Below the pieces are notes generated by a model. That model did not search any database. It was not told the DNA's origin and saw only the letters and a program-made list of their open reading frames with translations. Source: Promethearchaeota archaeon (GTDB lineage Archaea > Asgardarchaeota > Lokiarchaeia > Sigyniarchaeales > Sigyniarchaeaceae). Taken from it: a stretch of 35,034 nucleotides of DNA. Location of the stretch: contig JAFGBX010000135.1 in NCBI GenBank assembly GCA_016932935.1, positions 1 through 35,034 of the forward strand, read 5' to 3'. Position 1 is the stretch's first letter; each line of letters opens with the position of its first letter. Below, one piece after another: positions 24,459-31,357 of this stretch. Both the position numbers and the translations under genes were made by a program.

Positions 24459-25253
24459 TCAGATGACGCCCCGGGCCAGGAACTCTTGCAGCGACGGCGC
24501 GCGGAAGACCGCCACCCTCAAGCCGCGCGGCTTGGCCCCCCTCTTGATCATCCTTCCCACGTGCCGGATCTTGTATGCCGCGATCTCCAGCGCTACGGGC
24601 TTGCCGATGTCGAACGGCCTCACGCTGCCGGCGCCACGAAGCGCTACCTGGATGTCGTCGTGGAGGCGGGCCTCGACATCCGGCAGGTCGACGGCTTGCT
24701 CAAGCCCCTTGCTCTCCTTGACAGCAGTCGTGGTGATGCCCGGCACCTGGCGTGCCGCCTCGGTGCAAGCCTTGTCATCGCCAGCCAGGTAGATCGTGGA
24801 CACGCCCAGTTCACCCGCGACCGCGGCCCACAGGCCGAACTCCCCGACCTCGACGCCGTTGACCTTGTAGTGCTTGATGGCCTCGTGGGACATCGTGTGG
24901 CACAAGTTCGCGCCGGGCGTGCCGCTCATGGCGTGCTGCCCCACGAAGGCCAGCGCGTCGATCCGCTCGGCGCGGAAGTACCCCGGCACGTCGACCCGGG
25001 AGGGCGGGAAGTACCTAGCGACGTGACGCATGCCGTCCTTCAATAGCCCGCCGGCACCGTGGCCGTCCCACACGTGCACGCGGATCCCCTCACCGAGGTC
25101 GTCTATGCCACGGACGACGGCGTTGAGCTCCAAGGTGAGCTCGCGCCTCGCCGCGCCGATCTCAGGGCTATTCGCGCTTGCTTGTTCGAAGCGGTGGACG
25201 CCCGCGACCCCCTCGAGGTCGGTGATGATGAAGACGTTCCTGGGCAGCGGCAC
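24459..25253 (-). CDS. dppA: DppA-like D-aminopeptidase (M55 family)
   Basis: Zinc-dependent peptidase of family M55, known for D-alanyl peptides. 264 residues with the expected metal and active-site residues in order: Asp12 and Glu14 (ITDLEGVAG), His65 (WDGHGAGG), His107 (FVGQHAMSGTPGA), His119, and Glu135/Glu138 (NGVEVGEFGLW). The block GVSTIYLAGDDKA is also typical of the family. It starts with GTG behind a GGATGATC ribosome site and has no signal peptide, so it acts in the cytosol, probably as part of a decameric ring as in bacterial DppA. It follows the DUF362 gene on the same strand after a gap of about 70 bases and could be co-transcribed. Substrate in an archaeon without peptidoglycan would be scavenged peptides. 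Confidence 0.9.
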   Translation of the reverse strand: MPLPRNVFIITDLEGVAGVHRFEQASANSPEIGAARRELTLELNAVVRGIDDLGEGIRVHVWDGHGAGGLLKDGMRHVARYFPPSRVDVPGYFRAERIDALAFVGQHAMSGTPGANLCHTMSHEAIKHYKVNGVEVGEFGLWAAVAGELGVSTIYLAGDDKACTEAARQVPGITTTAVKESKGLEQAVDLPDVEARLHDDIQVALRGAGSVRPFDIGKPVALEIAAYKIRHVGRMIKRGAKPRGLRVAVFRAPSLQEFLARGVI

Positions 25254-25324
25254 GGCGGATCATCCGGGAAAGGCGGGGGAAGAAGGGGTTGCTCGCGGTC
25301 GGTGCTGCAGCTCGTGCCGAATGG

Positions 25325-26416
25325 CTAGTCCACTTGCGTGACTTCGTAGTCGACCGAGCCGCTCCCGAGCCTGTTCAGGATCTCCCCGAGCAGGTAGGGG
25401 TTCTTGCCGTGGATCTTCTCGAAGAGGTGCGAGCCCCCGCCGAGCTTGTAATCCTCTGGAATGCCATCCTGGATCAAGTTCTCCTCCTTGACCATGTCGA
25501 GCGAGGCCTTGTCGACCGCGACGAGGTCGCGGGACGCGAGGATGCCGAGGTCGGGGACGAGGCTCGCCGAGGACATGCCCCAGCAGTCGCAGAAGACCGT
25601 GATGTTCTTCAAGACGTTGATGAAGAACACGTTCTGCTTGCCGAAGTGGTCGAGCACGTGCTTGATCACGTGCGCCATCGCTTCCTGGAAGTCGCCGAAG
25701 TTGCTCCCCTCCGTGGCCAACGCCTTTTCCGGGCAGATGAGGATGCAGTGCCTGCAGAACTTACACGCGTGCCAGAAAACCTCGTACTTGCCCTGGTCGT
25801 TGAACTTGTTCGCGTGGTTCGGGCATTCCTCGATGCACTTGTTGCAGCGCTTGCATTTTGCCTCGTCCCACTTGATGCTGCCCTCCAGGGCGTGCATCTT
25901 CGCGCGCGTGCCGGGGGGCACTGTGCCCATGGCGATGTTCTTGCCCGCGCCGCCGAACCCGCAGTCGCCGTGGGCCTTCAAGTGGCTGAGCACGACGAGC
26001 ACGTCGGCGCCGAGGACGCGCTTCGAGATGTCCGCCGTGTCGAACGTCTTGAAGTTCATGGGCGCGGTCACCGTGCCCCCGCCGGGCCCGAAGAGGGAGA
26101 CCAGCGGCGCGTGGATCGACCGCCTCGTGTACCCCCTGTCCTCCGCCCCCTTGGCGGAACCATCGCAGACGAAAACGGACTTGGCGTTCGCCTTCTTGAT
26201 CGCGTCGACCAGCGTCCGGACAAAAATGGGATGCACGGTCGTATATCCAATGCCGCCGCCGAGGTGCATCTTGATGCACACCTTCTTGCCTTTCACAATG
26301 TTTTCGAGCCCGGCTTGCGCGAGCATCCGCTCCATCTTCTTGGGCAGCGTGTTGTTCGCCTCCAGGTGCTTGATCTTCTCCGGGCAGTGATACACGGTCT
26401 CGGTCATGATGATCAT
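25325..26416 (-). CDS. DUF362 protein with two 4Fe-4S clusters
   Basis: 363 residues. The N-terminal DUF362 part has the VCIKMHLGGGIGYTTVHP stretch, the VFVCDGSAKG block and SHLKAHGDCGFGGAGKNIAM, all typical of this family. A bacterial-type ferredoxin module follows with two full cluster motifs, Cys188, 191, 194, 198 (CKRCNKCIEECP) and Cys218, 221, 224, 228 (CKFCRHCILICP). A C-terminal segment completes the DUF362 fold. Members are thought to be redox proteins, but the reaction is not established. The start may be the ATG at 26416 or the one three codons later (26407); neither has a strong ribosome site. It is cytosolic by sequence. The decayed methyltransferase and its T-rich end lie just upstream. 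Confidence 0.9.
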   Translation of the reverse strand: MIIMTETVYHCPEKIKHLEANNTLPKKMERMLAQAGLENIVKGKKVCIKMHLGGGIGYTTVHPIFVRTLVDAIKKANAKSVFVCDGSAKGAEDRGYTRRSIHAPLVSLFGPGGGTVTAPMNFKTFDTADISKRVLGADVLVVLSHLKAHGDCGFGGAGKNIAMGTVPPGTRAKMHALEGSIKWDEAKCKRCNKCIEECPNHANKFNDQGKYEVFWHACKFCRHCILICPEKALATEGSNFGDFQEAMAHVIKHVLDHFGKQNVFFINVLKNITVFCDCWGMSSASLVPDLGILASRDLVAVDKASLDMVKEENLIQDGIPEDYKLGGGSHLFEKIHGKNPYLLGEILNRLGSGSVDYEVTQVD

Positions 26417-26510
26417 TCATCGACTGGCCGGTTTTTCTACCTTGGCGTGTGGGCGGTGGCGCGGCCAACGTTGCTGCAATTGCTTGAATAATCAAAGATG
26501 AGAATGGTGC

Positions 26511-26759
26511 TTAGCGGGGGATGGGGGGAAAAAAAATGGGAAGAAGAGAAGTCGATCGTTTTACAGTTTTACAAGACCCCTTGAAGATCATCGCATGGTG
26601 CCCCGCCCCACGTGCCATGTCCAGGATCCTCTTGATAGAATAATCGTGGATTAGTTTCGTCCGAAATGGAAGCTCCCGGGCCTTCCTCTCGCGGAGGGAG
26701 ACCAATCGATCGTAATAGGCCGCGAATCCGTCGTAGAGCTGGCGAGCCGGTTCATCCAT
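26511..26759 (-). pseudogene. Truncated SAM-dependent methyltransferase
   Basis: The first ~60 codons are a normal class I methyltransferase beginning: a family-typical LYDGFAAYYDRL, then ELPFRTKLIHDYSIKRILDM and the SAM motif region ARGAGHHAMIF, in which the expected acidic-x-x-CGTG is altered (ARGAG). After that the sequence loses all similarity and runs through a C6-T8 tract into a stop; a full enzyme would have about 170 more residues. The ATG at 26759 overlaps the last bases of the creatininase gene, so it was once translationally coupled to it. The product cannot be an active methyltransferase. A functional mini-protein is possible but unlikely. Confidence 0.7.
26523..26540 (-). terminator. 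Pyrimidine-rich terminator after the creatininase/methyltransferase unit
   Basis: On the minus strand the transcript would contain a run of eight T (26529-26536) followed by six C (26523-26528), preceded by TCTTCTTCCCA. The eight-T run is a good archaeal termination signal. It lies inside the tail of the truncated methyltransferase. Confidence 0.5.
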
Positions 26760-27618
26760 TATGATCCCCTCGTGAGCGGACCTGCCTTCCGCTATGGAGC
26801 AAGAACCACTTGGCATATGCCAACAGGTCCTTCTTCGAGTCCATGCCTTGTGCCTCCACGAAAGCGCTCGCCTTGAGGATGTTCTGGTGCTGCCTTGCGA
26901 GCCGGTCTGCATCCCGGTACATGTTCCATATCGGTGCCTGGGACTTGCCCTCCCACGCGGCCTCGATGATCGAGGACAGCCGCTCGACGAACGCGCTCGC
27001 GGCCCTTTCCCCGAGCTCCGCGCTCGCGGCGGCCGCCGGGTCGTGGCCCATGACGCCCAGCCGGGTGCACCGCTCCATGTAGGTGAACCCCTTGGGCAGC
27101 GCCGTCACGTCGACGAGGCCCGGAACCAGCGCCAGCCCCATCGAGGTCTCGTCCTTGGCCGCGTGGTCGCCGAGGTACCCGAGGTCTTGCAGCAAGAACT
27201 GCTCGGGGATGCCGATTGCGTACGCATCCTTATGCTTTTTCATGAGCCACGTTGCGGCACCCCGGACGTTCCGAACCTGCGCTGGTGGGTAGTGCCCGGT
27301 GACGAGCACGACGACCTTGAACCCCATGCCGTAGAGCTGGCGGGCGATGTCCTTGGCGGAGAAGGACGGCGTGTGTATCGTGTAGGGGAAGTTCATCGTC
27401 TGGTAGCCGCGCCAGTACATGGTCGGGAACAAGACGCCCTTGCCCACCCGCTCGGCGACGCGCCGCAGCAGCGCCTCCGCCTTCAGCCCGTCGAAGCCCA
27501 GCGGCAGGTGCGGGCCGTGCCACTCGATCGACCCGAGCGCCACGTACGCGGCGGGGAAGGCCTCGATCGCCGCCTCCAACTGGCCGGGGCGAGCCTTGAT
27601 AACCTCTAGCAGCGACAT
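26752..27618 (-). CDS. Creatininase-family amidohydrolase
   Basis: About 288 residues of the metal-dependent creatininase/formamidase family, which opens or removes amide groups from small molecules such as creatinine and pterin or flavin precursors. Metal-site motifs are present: LGSIEWHGPHLPLGFD (28-43, with Glu32, His34 and Asp43), VLVTGHYPPAQ and DHAAKDETSMGLAL with its Glu. The archaeal flavin and F420 pathway enzyme ArfB belongs here, so a role in flavin-type cofactor synthesis is possible but not shown. The ATG at 27618 begins the domain (MSLLEVIKARPG); an upstream extension of 13 codons lies within the promoter. The TATA box lies about 27 bases ahead, so the mRNA is leaderless. It is divergent from the MFS transporter gene. 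Confidence 0.85.
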   Translation of the reverse strand: MSLLEVIKARPGQLEAAIEAFPAAYVALGSIEWHGPHLPLGFDGLKAEALLRRVAERVGKGVLFPTMYWRGYQTMNFPYTIHTPSFSAKDIARQLYGMGFKVVVLVTGHYPPAQVRNVRGAATWLMKKHKDAYAIGIPEQFLLQDLGYLGDHAAKDETSMGLALVPGLVDVTALPKGFTYMERCTRLGVMGHDPAAAASAELGERAASAFVERLSSIIEAAWEGKSQAPIWNMYRDADRLARQHQNILKASAFVEAQGMDSKKDLLAYAKWFLLHSGRQVRSRGDHNG

Positions 27619-27641
27619 GTTTTCGAGAGTATGCACGTGGA

Positions 27642-27652
27642 GAATTAAATGC
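27642..27652. promoter_or_regulatory. Bidirectional TATA element between creatininase and MFS genes
   Basis: GAATTAAATGC on the plus strand and GCATTTAATTC on the minus strand. Leftward it places the transcription start at the creatininase ATG (27618). Rightward it predicts a start near 27673 and a leader of about 20 bases before the MFS ATG (27693). Confidence 0.5.
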
Positions 27653-27692
27653 ATCACGCACGTGCATCGAGGCAGAAACGGGGTAAAACAAC

Positions 27693-29108
27693 ATGGCGAC
27701 CAGCAAACCGATACGGATCCTCGCCGTCTTCATCATCGTCTTCCTCGGGATATTCAACTACGTCGACCGGGCGATCCTCGTGCCGAACCAGGAGTACATC
27801 CTCATGGACCTGCTATCGATCCCGCAAGGGGACGCGGCGGCGCGCACCGCCATGATCAGCGGGCTGCACACGGTTTTCAAGTGGTCGGCCGCGGCGTGCA
27901 CGATCGTGTACGGTTATTTGAACGATAAATTCAACCGGAAGTTGATCCTCGTCGTCGGGGCACTTGCCTACTCGGCATGCACGTTCATTACCTTTGCCGT
28001 CACGTCCTACGAGCAGCTCGTGCTCTTGCAGATCATCACGGCCGTCAGCATCGGGGCGAGCCTGCCGACGAGCTATTCCATCCTGTCGGACCTCTACCCG
28101 CAAAAGAACCGCGGGCGGATCTTCGGGCTGTTTGGCATCTCGACGATCCTGGGGGACATCCTCGGCAACATGATGGTCTCGGTCGTGTTCCCGGTCGACC
28201 TCGCGAACCTGGCCGTTGCCCCGCTCTCGAACTGGCGGATGCCCTTCCTCGTCGTGGGGCTCTTGAACCTCGCCTTCGCGGGCCTGGCGATCGCGTTCCT
28301 CAAGGATCCGAAAAGGGCTGCAGCCGAGGAACACCTAAACGTGCTCGTCGCGAAGGAAGGGATAGAATACGCGTACAAAATCCGCCGGGCTGACTTGGCC
28401 GACATCGTGAAGAACAAGAGCAACTTCTGGCTCATTCTCAACTTCGTCGACAACATGACCGGGGGGTTCATGCTCGCGACGGCCATACCGTGGCTCGTGG
28501 AGCACGGTGCATCGCCGTTCGTGGCCGGCATCATCATCCTCGTCCCGGCGATCGGGATCCTCACGGGCAACTTGTTCTTCGGCTGGCTAGGCGACCTCCT
28601 GTTCAAGAGGGACAAGCGGGGCCGGGTCTTCACTTGCTTGATCTGCGTGTGCGTCTCGTTCGTTCTCTTGCCGGTCGCCGCCTCCTTGCAGTTCAACCTC
28701 TCCGGCATGGACGTTGGCGAAGTGTTCACGGACGGGGCGTTCCTCGGGATCATCATCGTCTGGCTCGTGTACTTCTTCTTCAACAACGGCATCGGCCCGC
28801 ACTGGCACGCCACGATCATCGACGTGAACAAGGTTGAGGCGCGGGGAACCATGCTGTCGGTCGCCACGTTCTTCGAGGAGTTTGGTGAGGGGCTCGGCAT
28901 CCTGATCGGTTCTCTTATGCACGACGCGTTCGTCTTTACGGGTGCGGCCCTGCCCTACTCGCTGACGTGGGGCTGGCTGACCGTGTTCCTGGCCGGTGGT
29001 GCGGTTTTCTGGTTCTTCTTGTACCGCAACGTCGCCCAGGACATCTCCCGGGTCGAGGAACTCAACAAGGCACGCGCCGAGGAACTGAAGGCCAGGGTTA
29101 TTTCATGA
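27693..29108 (+). CDS. Major facilitator superfamily (MFS) transporter
   Basis: 471 residues with about 12 membrane helices. The first helix carries FNYVDRAILVPN, the 'NYxDR' pattern of spinster-like and sugar-acid carriers. Motif A is seen between helices 2 and 3 as GYLNDKFNRKLIL and again between helices 8 and 9 as GWLGDLLFKRDKRGR, as expected for two six-helix halves. A cytosolic loop of about 50 residues separates the halves. The charged C-terminal tail (about residues 447-471) is helical. The substrate is unknown; organic anions, sugar acids or lipids fit the subfamily look. It points in the same direction as the two downstream GTPase genes and is divergent from the creatininase gene. 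Confidence 0.92.
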   Translation: MATSKPIRILAVFIIVFLGIFNYVDRAILVPNQEYILMDLLSIPQGDAAARTAMISGLHTVFKWSAAACTIVYGYLNDKFNRKLILVVGALAYSACTFITFAVTSYEQLVLLQIITAVSIGASLPTSYSILSDLYPQKNRGRIFGLFGISTILGDILGNMMVSVVFPVDLANLAVAPLSNWRMPFLVVGLLNLAFAGLAIAFLKDPKRAAAEEHLNVLVAKEGIEYAYKIRRADLADIVKNKSNFWLILNFVDNMTGGFMLATAIPWLVEHGASPFVAGIIILVPAIGILTGNLFFGWLGDLLFKRDKRGRVFTCLICVCVSFVLLPVAASLQFNLSGMDVGEVFTDGAFLGIIIVWLVYFFFNNGIGPHWHATIIDVNKVEARGTMLSVATFFEEFGEGLGILIGSLMHDAFVFTGAALPYSLTWGWLTVFLAGGAVFWFFLYRNVAQDISRVEELNKARAEELKARVIS

Positions 29109-29185
29109 CCCCCTGCCAAGAAGTTCCTTCCCTTTGCATTCCTCCTCCCTGACGGCTCCCGGTGGCCACGGTCTGGTGAGAACCC

Positions 29186-30262
29186 ATGATCACAACGTTA
29201 ATATTGGCGTTGGGGAGTAGGTCATGCAAGAGCGCTGCTTGGAGCCAGCACCACGCGCGCATCAAGGAGGACGCGATCACGACTGGTCAACATCCTGGCC
29301 CTGGTAAAGCCAAGATAATCATGGCTGGCCTGGACGGCGCGGGAAAGCGCACGATATTGGACCTGGTGCAAGACAAGATGATCCACGTCCTCGATGCGCA
29401 GCCGACCAAGGGCCTCGCCCGTCGTGAGGCCGAGATCATGGGAAAATCCATCATGATCCGCGATCTAAGCGGCCAAGGGAGCTATCGGAAGATGTACCTG
29501 TCGAAACCAGCCTACCTGGAGCAAGCCAGCGCGTTTGTCTTCGTCGTGGACCTGAAGGACACGGACAGGCATGGCGATGCGATCGAGCACTTCGAACACG
29601 CGCTCACCATCTTCGTCGCGTTCGAGATGAGGCCGAAGGTCTACCTCATGCTCCACAAGTTCGACGAGGAATACCGTGTCGACTATTATGACCCCTCCAG
29701 GAAGGTGCGGGACGAGTTCTTGGCCTTGAAGGGCAGATTCTCGTCCATCGCGAGGAAGTGCGGGTTCCACATCGAAGAGGCGTACCGCACGTCGGTGTCG
29801 GACATGTGGAGCGTGTATTCGGCGTTCTACGACGTTTGGACAGCCATCATCACGCGGCTCGCAAGCATCGAGTCCTACCTCTCCCGGTTCATCGAAGGCC
29901 TCGGGGACGTGCACCTGGCCGTGCTCTTGGATGCCGATAGGAACATCATCGCCGAAAAGGCATCGGGTGGTGACCTGGATCTCGTTGACGACCTCGCCAA
30001 TCTCGCGATGGATGCCATCGCCTTCATGGTGAAGGTGAAAGGGACCAACGCGGGGGCCAGGATGAGGGACATTAACAGCGCGAGCGTGTCGGTCGCGGGC
30101 AGCTGCATCATCATCCGGAAGATCGAGGTCGAAGGTAAGGCCTTCCACGTCATCGTCGTCAAGGAGTCCAGCCCGGACGTCGAAGGATGGTGGGTCATCA
30201 ACCAGCTCGCCGAGTCGCTGGCCGTGTTCCTCGCCGTGCCCGGCAGCGGGGCATCAGCGTGA
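29186..30262 (+). CDS. Rag/Gtr-like GTPase with degenerate P-loop and roadblock-like C-terminus
   Basis: 358 residues from the ATG at 29186, which has a GGTGAG ribosome site. The G domain spans about 42-235: G1 GLDGAGKRT (48-56), where the Mg-binding Ser/Thr after the lysine is Arg55; the switch-I Thr74 (QPTKGLARREAE); G3 DLSGQ (93-97); HKFD (157-160) in place of NKxD, as in eukaryotic Rag GTPases; and RTSVSDMWSVYSAFYDVW, which parallels the Rag TSI-W-D...W block. Residues from about 238 have the alternating strand/helix pattern of a roadblock domain (VHLAVLLDADRNIIAE). GTP binding may be weak or altered. A possible shorter start is an ATC at 29276, five bases after AAGGAGG; it would match the length of the paralogue's N-terminus. 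It is a tandem paralogue of the next gene and lies downstream of the MFS gene. Confidence 0.85.
   Translation: MITTLILALGSRSCKSAAWSQHHARIKEDAITTGQHPGPGKAKIIMAGLDGAGKRTILDLVQDKMIHVLDAQPTKGLARREAEIMGKSIMIRDLSGQGSYRKMYLSKPAYLEQASAFVFVVDLKDTDRHGDAIEHFEHALTIFVAFEMRPKVYLMLHKFDEEYRVDYYDPSRKVRDEFLALKGRFSSIARKCGFHIEEAYRTSVSDMWSVYSAFYDVWTAIITRLASIESYLSRFIEGLGDVHLAVLLDADRNIIAEKASGGDLDLVDDLANLAMDAIAFMVKVKGTNAGARMRDINSASVSVAGSCIIIRKIEVEGKAFHVIVVKESSPDVEGWWVINQLAESLAVFLAVPGSGASA
29196..29206 (+). promoter_or_regulatory. TATA-like element near the first GTPase gene
   Basis: CGTTAATATTG lies after the ATG at 29186. If it is used, transcription starts near 29230 and translation must begin later, for example at the ATC at 29276. 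It is therefore an argument for the shorter form. Confidence 0.35.
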
Positions 30263-30285
30263 TCCTTTCCGTTGTCCAGGGCAAG

Positions 30286-30296
30286 CCTTTTAGACG
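30286..30296 (+). promoter_or_regulatory. TATA-like element for the second GTPase gene
   Basis: CCTTTTAGACG, giving a predicted start near 30318 and a leader of about 60 bases that ends in the GGGGGGAG ribosome site. The second GTPase may therefore be expressed on its own as well as with the first. Confidence 0.4.
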
Positions 30297-30377
30297 CGGC
30301 AGTGCGATCTAACGAGATCCCACGAGGTTCGCCCGCCGTCCGGATCTCGTTCGGTGAACGTGAGGGGGGAGCAAGCC

Positions 30378-31349
30378 ATGCCAGATTTCGCGACGAACGC
30401 CGACAAGAAGAAGATCCTCATAGCTGGCCTCGACAACGCGGGGAAGACCAGCATCATCGACCTGGTCCAGCACAAGATGGTCCAGACCCTCTCCATGAAC
30501 CCCACGAAGGGTGTGGCACGTCGCGAGGCGGAGATCCTCGGTCAGTCGTTCGTCCTGCACGACCTCGGTGGCCAAGAGCAATACAGGCAAGTCTACCTCA
30601 GCCAGGCGAGTAAATACTTCCTCGAGACCGGCGCGGTCGTCTTCGTCGTCGACCTGCAAGACAAGGAGCGGTACGGCGACGCCCTCGGCTACTTCGAGGC
30701 GATACTCGGGATCCTCAAGGGGCTCCGCATCGCTCCGCGCCTGTACGTGTTCTTCCACAAGTTCGACCACGCCTACAAGACCGAGTACAACGACCCGGCG
30801 AGGCCGGCGCGCGAGGCGTACAACCAGCTGCGCGACAAGTTCATCTCGGCCGCCCGGGCCGGCAGCCTATCCGTGTACGACTTCTACAAGACGTCCATCT
30901 TCGATGAATGGTCGTGCTACGCCGCTTTCTTCGAGATCTGGTCGTCGTTCATCACTCGCCTCGACAGCATCCAGAGCTACCTCGAGCGCGTCACGGAATC
31001 CGTGCCGGGCGTCCTCCTCTCCTTGCTGCTCGACGAGAACAGCAACGTGCTCGGAAAGCACTTCGCACAGGACATGAAGGTGGCGGTGGACAAGCTGATC
31101 GAGCTCGCCACGGCGTCGATCAAGGCGCTGGCGGAGTTCAAGCGCACGGGGATGGGTGCCAAGCTCGGGGAGACGAACACGGTCACCACGAACGTGGGGG
31201 GCCGCGCCGTGCACATCCGCGGGTTCGACGCGGGCGGGAGGTCGTTCTACCTCGCCGTCGCGCGGGACACGGCCGACGACGAGGCGATGAGGGCGGCGAT
31301 CGACCACATCGCGTATTCCATGTCCATCTTCAGCGCCGCGAAGGAGTGA
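30378..31349 (+). CDS. Rag/Gtr-like GTPase with C-terminal roadblock-like domain
   Basis: 323 residues. G1 GLDNAGKTS (17-25) is intact, with switch-I Thr43 (NPTKGVARREAE), G3 DLGGQEQYR (62-70), HKFD (127-130) and KTSIFDEWSCYAAFFEIW (171-188). HKxD together with the TSI...W block is the Rag/Gtr pattern rather than Ras or Arf. Residues from about 208 (PGVLLSLLLDENSNVLG) to the end fit a roadblock/LC7 fold, the domain by which Rag proteins dimerise. It shares the motifs PTKG-[LV]-ARREAE and many other segments with the gene before it, so the two are tandem duplicates. Unlike its neighbour it keeps a complete P-loop. The ATG has a strong GGGGGGAG ribosome site; an upstream GTG is out of family. 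The stop is nine bases from the convergent GH20 gene. Confidence 0.9.
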   Translation: MPDFATNADKKKILIAGLDNAGKTSIIDLVQHKMVQTLSMNPTKGVARREAEILGQSFVLHDLGGQEQYRQVYLSQASKYFLETGAVVFVVDLQDKERYGDALGYFEAILGILKGLRIAPRLYVFFHKFDHAYKTEYNDPARPAREAYNQLRDKFISAARAGSLSVYDFYKTSIFDEWSCYAAFFEIWSSFITRLDSIQSYLERVTESVPGVLLSLLLDENSNVLGKHFAQDMKVAVDKLIELATASIKALAEFKRTGMGAKLGETNTVTTNVGGRAVHIRGFDAGGRSFYLAVARDTADDEAMRAAIDHIAYSMSIFSAAKE

Positions 31350-31357
31350 AATCCCGG

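Noticed and set aside
25289-26491. 400-codon plus-strand frame antisense to the DUF362 gene
   Set aside because: The opposite strand encodes a DUF362 protein with eight well-spaced cluster cysteines; this frame shows nothing recognisable.
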